A stretch of DNA of 8,823 nucleotides, taken from NCBI GenBank assembly GCA_003486795.1, contig DNFX01000146.1:1-8823 (forward strand), read 5' to 3'. This stretch comes from Actinomycetota bacterium. Lineage in GTDB: Bacteria; Actinomycetota; Humimicrobiia; Humimicrobiales; Humimicrobiaceae. This document shows, one piece after another, positions 1 through 5,751 of this stretch. Every line of letters starts with the position of its first letter. The first letter of the stretch is position 1. The notes beneath the pieces were generated by a model. That model ran no database searches and had not been told where the DNA came from. It was given only the letters and a program-made list of their open reading frames with translations. The position numbers and the translations under genes were made by a program.

Positions 1-1060
1 TTATATTTTTCATACCCTTAAAAGCCCATCCGAGAATCTTGCGAAACTCTTTTACTGCTTTTTCATCTCCTTTAAAATAAATAAGAGTTTTCAGGTATAA
101 AATAAGTATCTTTACTTTTATATCGTTATTTAAAAAATAATCAATATCTTTTTTAAACTTTTTTGTCAACTCAGAATCACTTTCATTCAATATATTCCTG
201 TGTATCATAATAATCCCTGCCAGAATTACTGCAAAAATCCACGGATTCCCTCTTGCTGCCCTGCCTATCATTATCCCTTCACAATTTGTATCTTGCAACA
301 ATCTGTAAGCTCTAAAAGGATTATTTATATCTCCGCTTATGATTAAAGGTATTTTTATTTTCTTTTTCAGATTTTTTAAAAATGAATAATCAGCCTGACC
401 GCTGTATCCCTGCTTGACAGTTCTTGCATGTACTGCGATCGCATCGGCACCCTCACTTTCAGCAATCATGGCTGTTTTCATAATATTAATCGAATCAGAA
501 TCCCATCCGAGTCTGAGCTTCACTGTCAAAGGTTTTTTTATCGAGTTCTTTACTTTTTTTATAATTTTTTTTATTAAATCCTCATTTTTTAAAAGAGCTC
601 CACCACTTCCGGTTTTTATCACTTTCGGAACCGGACATCCCATATTTATGTCTATTATTTCTGATTTATCTTCGACTATTCCGGCTGCTTCTGCAATTAT
701 TTCAGGAATTGAGCCAAATAACTGCAGTGCGAAAGGCTTTTCCTGTTCTGTAGCATTAGTCATTTCTATTGATTTCTTGTGTCCGTAAATAAGCCCATAG
801 CTTGTAACCATCTCTGAATAAAGAAGTGAACTGCCAAAAAATTTTGCAAATATCCTGTATGTATTATCACTTATCCCTGCCATTGGAGCAGAAATAACAG
901 GATTATTTATTTTAATATTACCAATAAAAAAAGGATTGTATTCAGTCAGATATAAATCGGAATTCATCTGAACACCATATTCTTTTTTAAAATTTTCAAT
1001 TGTGGGAAGAACTGTTTCTCTTAACTGAAAAATTATGTCCGTAATATCTCTAGAAACCAT
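1..1060 (-). CDS. dus: tRNA-dihydrouridine synthase (DusB-like), 3' end cut by window edge
   Basis: Reduces uridine to dihydrouridine in tRNA using FMN and NAD(P)H; a cytoplasmic TIM-barrel enzyme. The frame is open from ATG at 1060 to the left edge, giving 353 codons. Family marks (numbered from this ATG): the FMN-binding strand APMAGISDNTYR (58-69), the catalytic cysteine C142 in NMGCPVPKV, the following KTGSGGALLKN (149-159), HART (211-214), SGDI (242-245) and IGRAARGNPWIF (265-276). The C-terminal helix EFRKILGWAFKG is near the family's usual end, so perhaps 20-40 codons are lost. The start is uncertain: the first ATG has no visible ribosome site and adds about 43 residues before the barrel, whereas ATG at 967 (residue 32) follows a weak GGTG and gives a more usual N-terminus. 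It lies 41 bases after coaX, probably in the same transcript. The Dus family is sure; the DusB subgroup is inferred from similarity and neighbourhood. Confidence 0.93.
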   Translation of the reverse strand, partial: MVSRDITDIIFQLRETVLPTIENFKKEYGVQMNSDLYLTEYNPFFIGNIKINNPVISAPMAGISDNTYRIFAKFFGSSLLYSEMVTSYGLIYGHKKSIEMTNATEQEKPFALQLFGSIPEIIAEAAGIVEDKSEIIDINMGCPVPKVIKTGSGGALLKNEDLIKKIIKKVKNSIKKPLTVKLRLGWDSDSINIMKTAMIAESEGADAIAVHARTVKQGYSGQADYSFLKNLKKKIKIPLIISGDINNPFRAYRLLQDTNCEGIMIGRAARGNPWIFAVILAGIIMIHRNILNESDSELTKKFKKDIDYFLNNDIKVKILILYLKTLIYFKGDEKAVKEFRKILGWAFKGMKNI

Positions 1061-1101
1061 AATCTGAATTATTAATATGCAAATAACAATTACATAAGAA
1101 A

Positions 1102-1890
1102 TTATTTCCTATTTCTTTTAAATAACAATCTTATTCCTTTAAGCGTAAGATCCATATCAAAAATCTTGATGTATCTGCTTTTATTTTCAAGGAGAACAGA
1201 TAATCCTCCGGTACCTATTATAATAGGATTAAATCCTTTATCATCTTTATCCATTTCCTCAATTATTTTTTCCAGAATAAAATCTACCTGTCCCAGAAAA
1301 CCATAAAGAATGCCTGCTCTTAGTCCGTGATAGGTATTTTTACCTATTACAGTTTCAGGCCAGTTCAAATCAACTTTTGATAGTTTTGCTGCAATATTAA
1401 ATAAAGCTTCTGAAGAAATCTCAATACCGGGAGCAATAACACCCCCCACATATTCACCCGCAGAAGATATTATGTCAAAAGTGGTTGCAGTGCCAAAATC
1501 AGCTACAATGGAAGGGGTTCCATAAAAATCGATTGCTGCTACTGAGTTGGCAATTCTGTCTGCTCCGATTTCCTTTGGAAAATCATATAATATTTTAAGA
1601 CCTGTATTTATAGTACTATCTATTATTAAAGGTTCGACCATGAAATATTTTCTGCTCATGCTGCTTATCTCATTCATTACCCTTGGGACCACGCTGGAAA
1701 TTGCTATTTCCTTTATCTCATTATTGGCAAATCCTGAATTTCTTAAAAAATTCATTATTATTGTTCCGATTTCGTCGGAGGTTTCATATTTATAACGGGG
1801 AGTACCCATTCTCCATGAAGAAATTAATTCATCTTCTTTAAATAAACCTATAACTGTATGTGTATTACCGATATCTATTGCAAGAAACAT
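1102..1890 (-). CDS. coaX: Type III pantothenate kinase
   Basis: Phosphorylates pantothenate with ATP in the first step of coenzyme A synthesis; cytoplasmic, ASKHA-fold kinase. The 262-residue length is usual for the family. Visible motifs: the phosphate-1 loop DIGNT (6-10), TSDEIG (38-43), GADRIANSVAA (109-119) with D111 expected as the catalytic base, the phosphate-2 loop DFGTATTFD (131-139), GGVIAPGI (149-156) and GTGGL (226-230). The frame can be opened 21 bases further to a TTG at 1911, but ATG at 1890 is preferred because an AGGAG lies five bases upstream and the protein then begins MFLAIDIGNT as in typical homologues. It follows the transporter operon after a 117-base gap and precedes dus. 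CoaX is commonly linked to ftsH, fol genes and dusB in Gram-positive genomes, so this position is ancestral rather than related to metal uptake. Confidence 0.95.
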   Translation of the reverse strand: MFLAIDIGNTHTVIGLFKEDELISSWRMGTPRYKYETSDEIGTIIMNFLRNSGFANNEIKEIAISSVVPRVMNEISSMSRKYFMVEPLIIDSTINTGLKILYDFPKEIGADRIANSVAAIDFYGTPSIVADFGTATTFDIISSAGEYVGGVIAPGIEISSEALFNIAAKLSKVDLNWPETVIGKNTYHGLRAGILYGFLGQVDFILEKIIEEMDKDDKGFNPIIIGTGGLSVLLENKSRYIKIFDMDLTLKGIRLLFKRNRK

Positions 1891-1895
1891 CTTAA

Positions 1896-1900
1896 CTCCT
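1896..1900 (-). promoter_or_regulatory. Ribosome binding site of coaX
   Basis: AGGAG on the minus strand, five bases before ATG 1890. It decides the coaX start against the upstream in-frame TTG at 1911, which would place this site inside the coding region. Confidence 0.8.
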
Positions 1901-1973
1901 GAAATAATCAATAATAAATTTAATTAAAACTACATTGACAGCTTCTGGGGCAAATCATATTTTCAGATAACAT

Positions 1974-2002
1974 ATTATAATAAATGGGGATTTAAATAAA
2001 AA
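1974..2002 (-). promoter_or_regulatory. Possible promoter for coaX-dus
   Basis: A perfect TATAAT lies on the minus strand at 1979-1974, about 84 bases before the coaX ATG. Seventeen bases upstream the -35 position reads TTTTTA, a poor match to TTGACA. In DNA this AT-rich a TATAAT can arise by chance, so this is a weak call; its appeal is that the gap is the only sizeable break between the transporter genes and coaX. No terminator hairpin is visible in the gap, so read-through from cbiO is also possible. Confidence 0.25.
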
Positions 2003-2007
2003 AGAAA

Positions 2008-2904
2008 TTAGAATTTGGCTGTATTTTTTATTGATAAAGGCATATCAAGGCCGATTTTCTGCAGAAAGTCTCTGTCCTGCAATATTTCTTTTGTGCTTCC
2101 ATCATATACAATACTGCCTTTGTATAGGATTATGCTTCTGTTTGAAAATTCATAAGCAAGATCCATATCGTGAGTAGAAACAATAACAGTTTTTTCAAGC
2201 GATTTGATAAGTTTTATAAAATCAGATCTGTTCTTTGGATCAAGATTACTTGAAGGTTCGTCAAGTATAAAGATTTCAGGCTCATAAGAAAGAACTGTCG
2301 CAAGAGCGCACATTTTTTTCTCGCCAAAACTCAGAAAGTGCGGTATTTCATCTTCCCGATCCCTCAGATTTACTATATCAAGACATTTTCTGACTACTGA
2401 TTCAATATAAGCCCTGTCTCCTGCTCTTGAATCGTTTTGTCTTTTGAGTTTATTTATTATCCCGAATGAAACATCTTCCCTAACTGAAGTTGAAAAAAGC
2501 TGGTCATCAGGATTCTGGAAAACAAAACCAATTTTTTCCCTGATTTCAAACAGATTTCTTTTACTTATTTCCCTTCCGAAAATAGAAATATTCCCGCAAT
2601 TATCTGATTTGAAGCCTTCACTTTCATCCATAAGTCCTGCGATATTTAACAATAAAGTTGATTTCCCGGCACCATTTGGTCCTATAATCGTCAATTTCTC
2701 ATTTTTTTTTATATCCATATTTATTCCGTTAAGGACTTTCCTGTATGTCGGAGCAAAATCACCTGCACTGCCTGCATTTCTATAGGAATAACTGAAATTT
2801 CTTACACGGACAGCGTAATCACAGGTATCTTGAAAATCTTGTTTTTCAATAATAACACTGTCAGTTTTATATTTCTTCTTTATCCTATTTTTAATAAAAT
2901 TCAT
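2008..2904 (-). CDS. cbiO: ECF transporter ATPase for nickel/cobalt uptake (CbiO/NikO)
   Basis: Cytoplasmic ATP-binding subunit that powers the CbiM/PDGLE/CbiQ transporter, probably as a dimer docked on CbiQ. Motifs in order over 298 residues: Walker A GPNGAGKST (75-83), Q-loop FVFQNPDDQLF (127-137, Q130), signature LSFGEKK (191-197), Walker B IFILDEP (211-217), D-loop NLDP (220-223) and H-loop STHD (H245). FVFQNPDDQ is typical of the ECF/CbiO group. The signature is LSFGE instead of LSGGQ, a variant I regard as normal among CbiO proteins. Odd points: about 30 basic or polar residues precede the first ABC strand (YAVRVRNFSYSY), and there is a short extra loop at 42-56. The start at 2904 has no clear ribosome site; it lies 8 bases after the cbiQ stop, so translation is probably coupled. 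No in-frame ATG or GTG would give a shorter N-terminus without entering the domain. Confidence 0.93.
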   Translation of the reverse strand: MNFIKNRIKKKYKTDSVIIEKQDFQDTCDYAVRVRNFSYSYRNAGSAGDFAPTYRKVLNGINMDIKKNEKLTIIGPNGAGKSTLLLNIAGLMDESEGFKSDNCGNISIFGREISKRNLFEIREKIGFVFQNPDDQLFSTSVREDVSFGIINKLKRQNDSRAGDRAYIESVVRKCLDIVNLRDREDEIPHFLSFGEKKMCALATVLSYEPEIFILDEPSSNLDPKNRSDFIKLIKSLEKTVIVSTHDMDLAYEFSNRSIILYKGSIVYDGSTKEILQDRDFLQKIGLDMPLSIKNTAKF

Positions 2905-2912
2905 AAATATTT

Positions 2913-3650
2913 TTATATAAAGATATCGATTATTCTTATTGCAATTGCTGACGCCAATATAAAAGACATTAAAAGCATTCCTGATTTTTTTATTGTTATC
3001 TCATCTTGTGAAATGTAGAAATCACCATCAAATCCTCTGGCAGCCATGGCTTTGTATATGTTTTCTGCTCTGTTGAAAGACTTTAAAAAAATACTCCCTA
3101 TAAGATATGATATTTTCCTGTTGTATGAAAAATATGTTCTTTTAAATATTCTTGCGTTTATTGCCTTGCAGCCTGTATTGAATTCCTCCCTGAAAAGAAA
3201 AATATATCTGTACATCAGAAACATAGTCATAACAAAAATACCAGGCAATCTGAATCTTCTGAGACTGTAGAAAATTTCTCTTTCTTTGCTTGAGGACATC
3301 AATGCCGTAATAATTGCTATACTTAAAAATGATTTTATTAAAACTGAATAAAAAGTAATCAGACCCATATCGGTTACAGATAAACTGATTATTTTCCAGT
3401 TTATAGAATATATTACATTTCCCTTTCCGGAAAACGGTACAAAAACAGAAAGAAAAACAGGTACCGGGATAATTCTTAAGAATCTTTTAAAAAAGATTTT
3501 CCAGTTGGGTAAAAAAGAAAGCATTATAAACACTGCAAAGACACTAAAAACAGCAAGAAATAAAAAATTTCCGTTCTCCAGACTGTTAAGAAGAAAGATC
3601 AAAACAATAGAAATAATTAGTTTTAAGGGAGTGCTGAATATATTTTTCAT
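2913..3650 (-). CDS. cbiQ: ECF transporter membrane coupling protein (CbiQ/NikQ, EcfT type)
   Basis: Integral membrane scaffold that links the metal-binding CbiM to the CbiO ATPase. The 245 residues hold about five or six hydrophobic segments (near 8-22, 28-46, 58-74, 97-118, 136-153 and 225-243). The long cytoplasmic region between the last two carries the two coupling helices expected of EcfT proteins: a first arginine motif AINARIF (163-169) and a second, very typical RAENIYKAMAARGFDG (194-209). The first motif has Ile after the arginine where small residues are more usual. The start ATG at 3650 overlaps the stop of the upstream PDGLE gene in an ATGA, and no good ribosome site precedes it, which indicates translational coupling. 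The next gene, cbiO, begins 8 bases after the stop. The family is clear; metal specificity lies in CbiM, not here. Confidence 0.92.
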   Translation of the reverse strand: MKNIFSTPLKLIISIVLIFLLNSLENGNFLFLAVFSVFAVFIMLSFLPNWKIFFKRFLRIIPVPVFLSVFVPFSGKGNVIYSINWKIISLSVTDMGLITFYSVLIKSFLSIAIITALMSSSKEREIFYSLRRFRLPGIFVMTMFLMYRYIFLFREEFNTGCKAINARIFKRTYFSYNRKISYLIGSIFLKSFNRAENIYKAMAARGFDGDFYISQDEITIKKSGMLLMSFILASAIAIRIIDIFI

Positions 3651-3982
3651 TTAAGAATATTATCTTTATTAATGCCATCCCTGTCTTTTTTTGCAATATT
3701 TACGGCAAAATAAATAATTCCAAAAATAACAAACATTATTATTATTCCTGCAAAACCGGATAATGAAGTTTTCCAGAAAGAACTTTCCACTCCGGGGAAT
3801 TCATAGTCAGGAATAGGAAAATCGATACTGACAATGTTTTTTGCTTTTTCAATAAAACCGTAATCTTCAGCTATTCTTTCAAGTCCGTCCGGATGTGAAG
3901 ATGCAAGTGGTGAAAGAAATAATCCTGTAGCAAGCGTAGCCAGAACTATTAAAAAAATCGCAACTTTGTCTTTTCTATTCAT
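3647..3982 (-). CDS. PDGLE-domain small membrane subunit (CbiN/NikN-like) of the metal transporter
   Basis: Small accessory membrane protein (111 residues) of a nickel/cobalt ECF transporter, taking the place of CbiN. It has an N-terminal hydrophobic helix (about 7-24), then the defining motif SPLASSHPDGLERIAEDYGF (24-43), the IPDYEFPGV segment (57-65) characteristic of the PDGLE family, a second membrane helix (about 76-95) and a short basic, probably cytoplasmic tail. The motif region should therefore face outside between two helices. The start at 3982 is supported by AAAAGGAG eight bases upstream. It lies 14 bases after cbiM and overlaps cbiQ by four bases. In related systems this domain is often fused to the C-terminus of CbiM; here it is a separate gene. 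The exact role is known only in outline: it is needed with CbiM for metal loading or transport. I cannot decide between nickel and cobalt from this protein alone. Confidence 0.88.
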   Translation of the reverse strand: MNRKDKVAIFLIVLATLATGLFLSPLASSHPDGLERIAEDYGFIEKAKNIVSIDFPIPDYEFPGVESSFWKTSLSGFAGIIIMFVIFGIIYFAVNIAKKDRDGINKDNILK

Positions 3983-3990
3983 TGCAGATG

Positions 3991-3998
3991 CTCCTTTT
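3991..3998 (-). promoter_or_regulatory. Ribosome binding site of the PDGLE gene
   Basis: AAAAGGAG on the minus strand, eight bases before ATG 3982. It overlaps the TAA stop of cbiM (3999-3997), so ribosomes ending cbiM can re-initiate on the PDGLE gene. Confidence 0.75.
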
Positions 3999-4680
3999 AA
4001 CCTGTAGTTATTTTATTTTCTACTTCTGCCGCAGCAGGTTTGTTTTCCCAGTTTTTAGTCAGAATTAGTTCAGGACGAATCCTGTCTATAAAGAAAATAA
4101 TAAAAGTAGTTATAGCGGCTTCTCCCAGTCCTATAATCATATGTATATAGACCATTGACTGAAGGGTAAGCCCAAATGAATAAATTCCGGAGATTCCAAG
4201 TTCAAGTGCGGCAAAGAAAGAAGCAAGTACTACAGAAATCCATGAAGAAAATGCTACTGCACTATAAAAGACTATTTTTCTTTTCGATATTCTTTTGATA
4301 AGCCAGTAAAAAAAATATGCTCCGAAAACTCCTATTATTGCCATGTTAAATCCGTTTGCGCCTAATGCAAATATCCCTCCGTCCCCGAATATGAATGCCT
4401 GTATCACGAGCACTGCTGTTATTATGATGCTTCCGGCAAAAGGACCTAATGTTATTGCCGCAAGAGCCCCTCCGAGCAAATGGCCTGAAGTTCCTCCCAG
4501 AATAGTAAAATTAATCATCTGGGCAGCAAAAATAAGTGCTGCAAAAACACCCATTATCACTATGACTTTTGCCCTGAAATATTGTTTTACTTTAAAAATC
4601 GAATAAATAAATCCTGACAAAGTAAACGCTGATGTAGTTACTGCAGTTTTAAAATCAACAAAACCGTCAGGTATATGCAT
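3997..4680 (-). CDS. cbiM: ECF transporter substrate-binding membrane protein (CbiM/NikM), probably nickel
   Basis: Integral membrane S-component that binds the metal ion. The protein (227 residues) begins MHIPDGF; in the solved NikM2 structure nickel is held by the Met1 amino group, His2 and His67, and here H2 and H67 (in LGGTSGHLLGG, 61-71) fall at exactly those positions. Further family marks are the GDGGIFALGANGFNMAIIG stretch (99-117) and HMIIGLGEAAIT (180-191), with about seven hydrophobic segments. The C-terminal 25 residues are polar and carry no PDGLE domain, which is encoded by the next gene. The start at 4680 is fixed by the functional N-terminus and by AAGGAG five bases upstream. 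This is the first gene of the four-gene operon, directly downstream of a promoter and a nickel-repressor-like palindrome. Sequence alone separates CbiM from NikM poorly; the nickel assignment rests on the operator and the lack of a cobalamin riboswitch. Confidence 0.94.
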   Translation of the reverse strand: MHIPDGFVDFKTAVTTSAFTLSGFIYSIFKVKQYFRAKVIVIMGVFAALIFAAQMINFTILGGTSGHLLGGALAAITLGPFAGSIIITAVLVIQAFIFGDGGIFALGANGFNMAIIGVFGAYFFYWLIKRISKRKIVFYSAVAFSSWISVVLASFFAALELGISGIYSFGLTLQSMVYIHMIIGLGEAAITTFIIFFIDRIRPELILTKNWENKPAAAEVENKITTG

Positions 4681-4685
4681 AATAA

Positions 4686-4691
4686 CTCCTT
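4686..4691 (-). promoter_or_regulatory. Ribosome binding site of cbiM
   Basis: AAGGAG on the minus strand, five bases before ATG 4680. It fixes the start so that the mature N-terminus is Met-His, needed for metal binding. Confidence 0.8.
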
Positions 4692-4705
4692 GTGAAACAA
4701 TTAAT

Positions 4706-4741
4706 AAAAAATCGTGTTATTAAATTAAAATTAATAACACG
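4706..4741 (-). terminator. Possible weak terminator of the fol operon (same palindrome as the operator)
   Basis: In a transcript reading through from folBK, the 11-bp stem (4741-4731 with 4723-4713, loop of 7) would be followed after AT by a run of Ts (4710-4706). That resembles an intrinsic terminator, but only three of eleven pairs are G-C and the T run is short, so it would be weak. A transcript starting at the cbiM promoter would begin inside the stem and not form the hairpin. Confidence 0.3.
4713..4741. promoter_or_regulatory. Perfect inverted repeat, probable NikR-type operator
   Basis: CGTGTTATTAA (4713-4723) and TTAATAACACG (4731-4741) are exact reverse complements separated by 7 bases. 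Read as half-sites it is GTGTTAT-N13-ATAACAC. This differs from the GTGTTAC-N13/14-GTAACAC operators I recall for some NikR proteins (for example Geobacter) only by one symmetrical C-to-T change per half. It begins four bases after the -10 element and covers the expected transcription start of cbiM, a standard position for a repressor. The match is from memory of the consensus; no nikR gene is in the window. Confidence 0.65.
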
Positions 4742-4744
4742 TAA

Positions 4745-4773
4745 ATATTATCATTTTGATAGACTTATCTCAA
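4745..4773 (-). promoter_or_regulatory. Probable sigma-70-type promoter of the cbiM operon
   Basis: On the minus strand TTGAGA (4773-4768, five of six to TTGACA) is followed after 17 bases by TAATAT (4750-4745, four of six to TATAAT). An overlapping GATAAT at 4752-4747 would give 15-base spacing. Transcription should start near 4738, inside the inverted repeat, leaving a leader of about 58 bases before cbiM. No riboswitch fold fits in that leader. Confidence 0.5.
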
Positions 4774-4821
4774 ATAAAATTTAAAAAGCTGGGAAAGGTT
4801 TTTAAATGAAAAATTGGTTTT

Positions 4822-5751
4822 TCAGATAATCACAATATTTTCTTTTATTCTTACAATTTTATCTTGATAATTACATTTTTCTATATAATCCTTTATCTTG
4901 ATACCGTCAATAATATAATCAGGTGCTATTTCAGAAAGCGGAACAAGAACAAAATTTCTTTCTTTCATGCGGTCATGAGGTAATTTTAGTATATCGCTGT
5001 CAATAACAGTATCTTCAACATCCAGTATGTCAATATCTATTATTCTCGGGCTGTTTTTAAATGAACTTTCCTGTCTTCCCATTTCATATTCAATATCTTT
5101 CAGATATCCGAGAAGGACAAAGGGGCTTAAGCCGGATTCCAGTTCGGTTTTAATGACAATATTGTAAAATTCAGACTGTTTTTTAAAATACATTGGTTCA
5201 GTCTCATATATGGAAGAAATTTTTAAAATCCTTAAGATATCTTTATCAGACAGAATACTTACCGCCTGTTTCAGATTTCCCAGTCTGTCACCAAGGTTGG
5301 AGCCTAGTGAAAGATAGCAGATTTTTAATTTATCTTTAATATTATTTTTATTATTTTCTCTGTCAACAATTTCATTGTAATGCAGAAAATCTTTCCGTTT
5401 TAGTTTTAAAGTTACTCCCACGCTTTTTAACTTTTCCCTTATAGGAGGATTAATCTTTTCTACTGTTATTTTTATCTCTTCGATAAGTTCTGACATCATA
5501 AACAGTTCAGCCGCACAGGTATAAGAAAGAGTTTCCAGAAGATCAAATCTGTTATCATTGTTTGTTCTTTTTAATATTCTTATTGCTTCAGAATAGTTGA
5601 GAGTGTTTTCAATAGCGTCATCTTTTACTTTATAATTTTTTTTAAGCTTTATTTCTAAGTTATAGACAAAATACTGGCCTTTTTTCTTTTCAGATTCATT
5701 TACGCCGTGATAACCATACAGAACAAGATCTTTTATTAATATTTTAAACAT
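4822..5751 (-). CDS. folBK: Bifunctional dihydroneopterin aldolase / 6-hydroxymethyl-dihydropterin pyrophosphokinase (FolB-FolK fusion)
   Basis: Carries out two consecutive steps of folate synthesis: cleavage of dihydroneopterin to 6-hydroxymethyl-dihydropterin, then pyrophosphorylation with ATP to supply FolP. Residues 1-118 are FolB: YGYHGV (12-17), E21, LNYSEA (51-56, Y53), LLETL (71-75, E73) and VEKINPPI (97-104, K99), matching the catalytic E22, Y54, E74 and K100 of the Staphylococcus enzyme. A polar Asn/Lys-rich linker (about 121-142) leads to FolK: YLSLGSNLGDRLGNL (146-160), SSIYETEPMYF (179-189), PRIIDIDIL (235-243) with the magnesium-binding pair D239 and D241, and LPHDRMKERNFVLVPLSEIAP (from 257 on). 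The total of 309 residues is the sum of two normal enzymes; neither half lacks a key residue. The start lies inside the end of folP (16-base overlap) with AGGA too close to the ATG to be ideal, so translation is probably coupled. It is the last gene of the fol operon. Confidence 0.95.
   Translation of the reverse strand: MFKILIKDLVLYGYHGVNESEKKKGQYFVYNLEIKLKKNYKVKDDAIENTLNYSEAIRILKRTNNDNRFDLLETLSYTCAAELFMMSELIEEIKITVEKINPPIREKLKSVGVTLKLKRKDFLHYNEIVDRENNKNNIKDKLKICYLSLGSNLGDRLGNLKQAVSILSDKDILRILKISSIYETEPMYFKKQSEFYNIVIKTELESGLSPFVLLGYLKDIEYEMGRQESSFKNSPRIIDIDILDVEDTVIDSDILKLPHDRMKERNFVLVPLSEIAPDYIIDGIKIKDYIEKCNYQDKIVRIKENIVII

Noticed and set aside
414..788. Plus-strand open frame of 124 codons inside dus
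   Set aside because: It lies fully antisense to conserved dus sequence, including the catalytic motif, and its hydrophobic Ser/Phe/Ile-rich translation is typical of a shadow frame. The same holds for all other plus-strand frames.
1891..1911. Longer CoaX starting at TTG 1911
   Set aside because: The strong AGGAG five bases before ATG 1890 and the family N-terminus favour the shorter form.
1935..1963. Plus-strand TTGACA-N17-TATTTT promoter-like pair in the coaX/cbiO gap
   Set aside because: It would read rightward into the antisense of cbiO, and there is no plus-strand gene in the window. Such matches are common in AT-rich DNA. An antisense RNA is possible but unsupported.
4681..4821. Cobalamin or nickel/cobalt (czcD/NiCo) riboswitch upstream of cbiM
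   Set aside because: The gap is only 141 bases, the inferred leader about 58, and no B12-box-like or multi-stem G-rich structure is visible.
4791..4821. Repeated AAAAACC and a GAAAAA/TTTTTC hairpin just after folBK
   Set aside because: The repeats are short and A/T-rich, and the possible stem has a single G-C pair, too weak to call a terminator or binding site.
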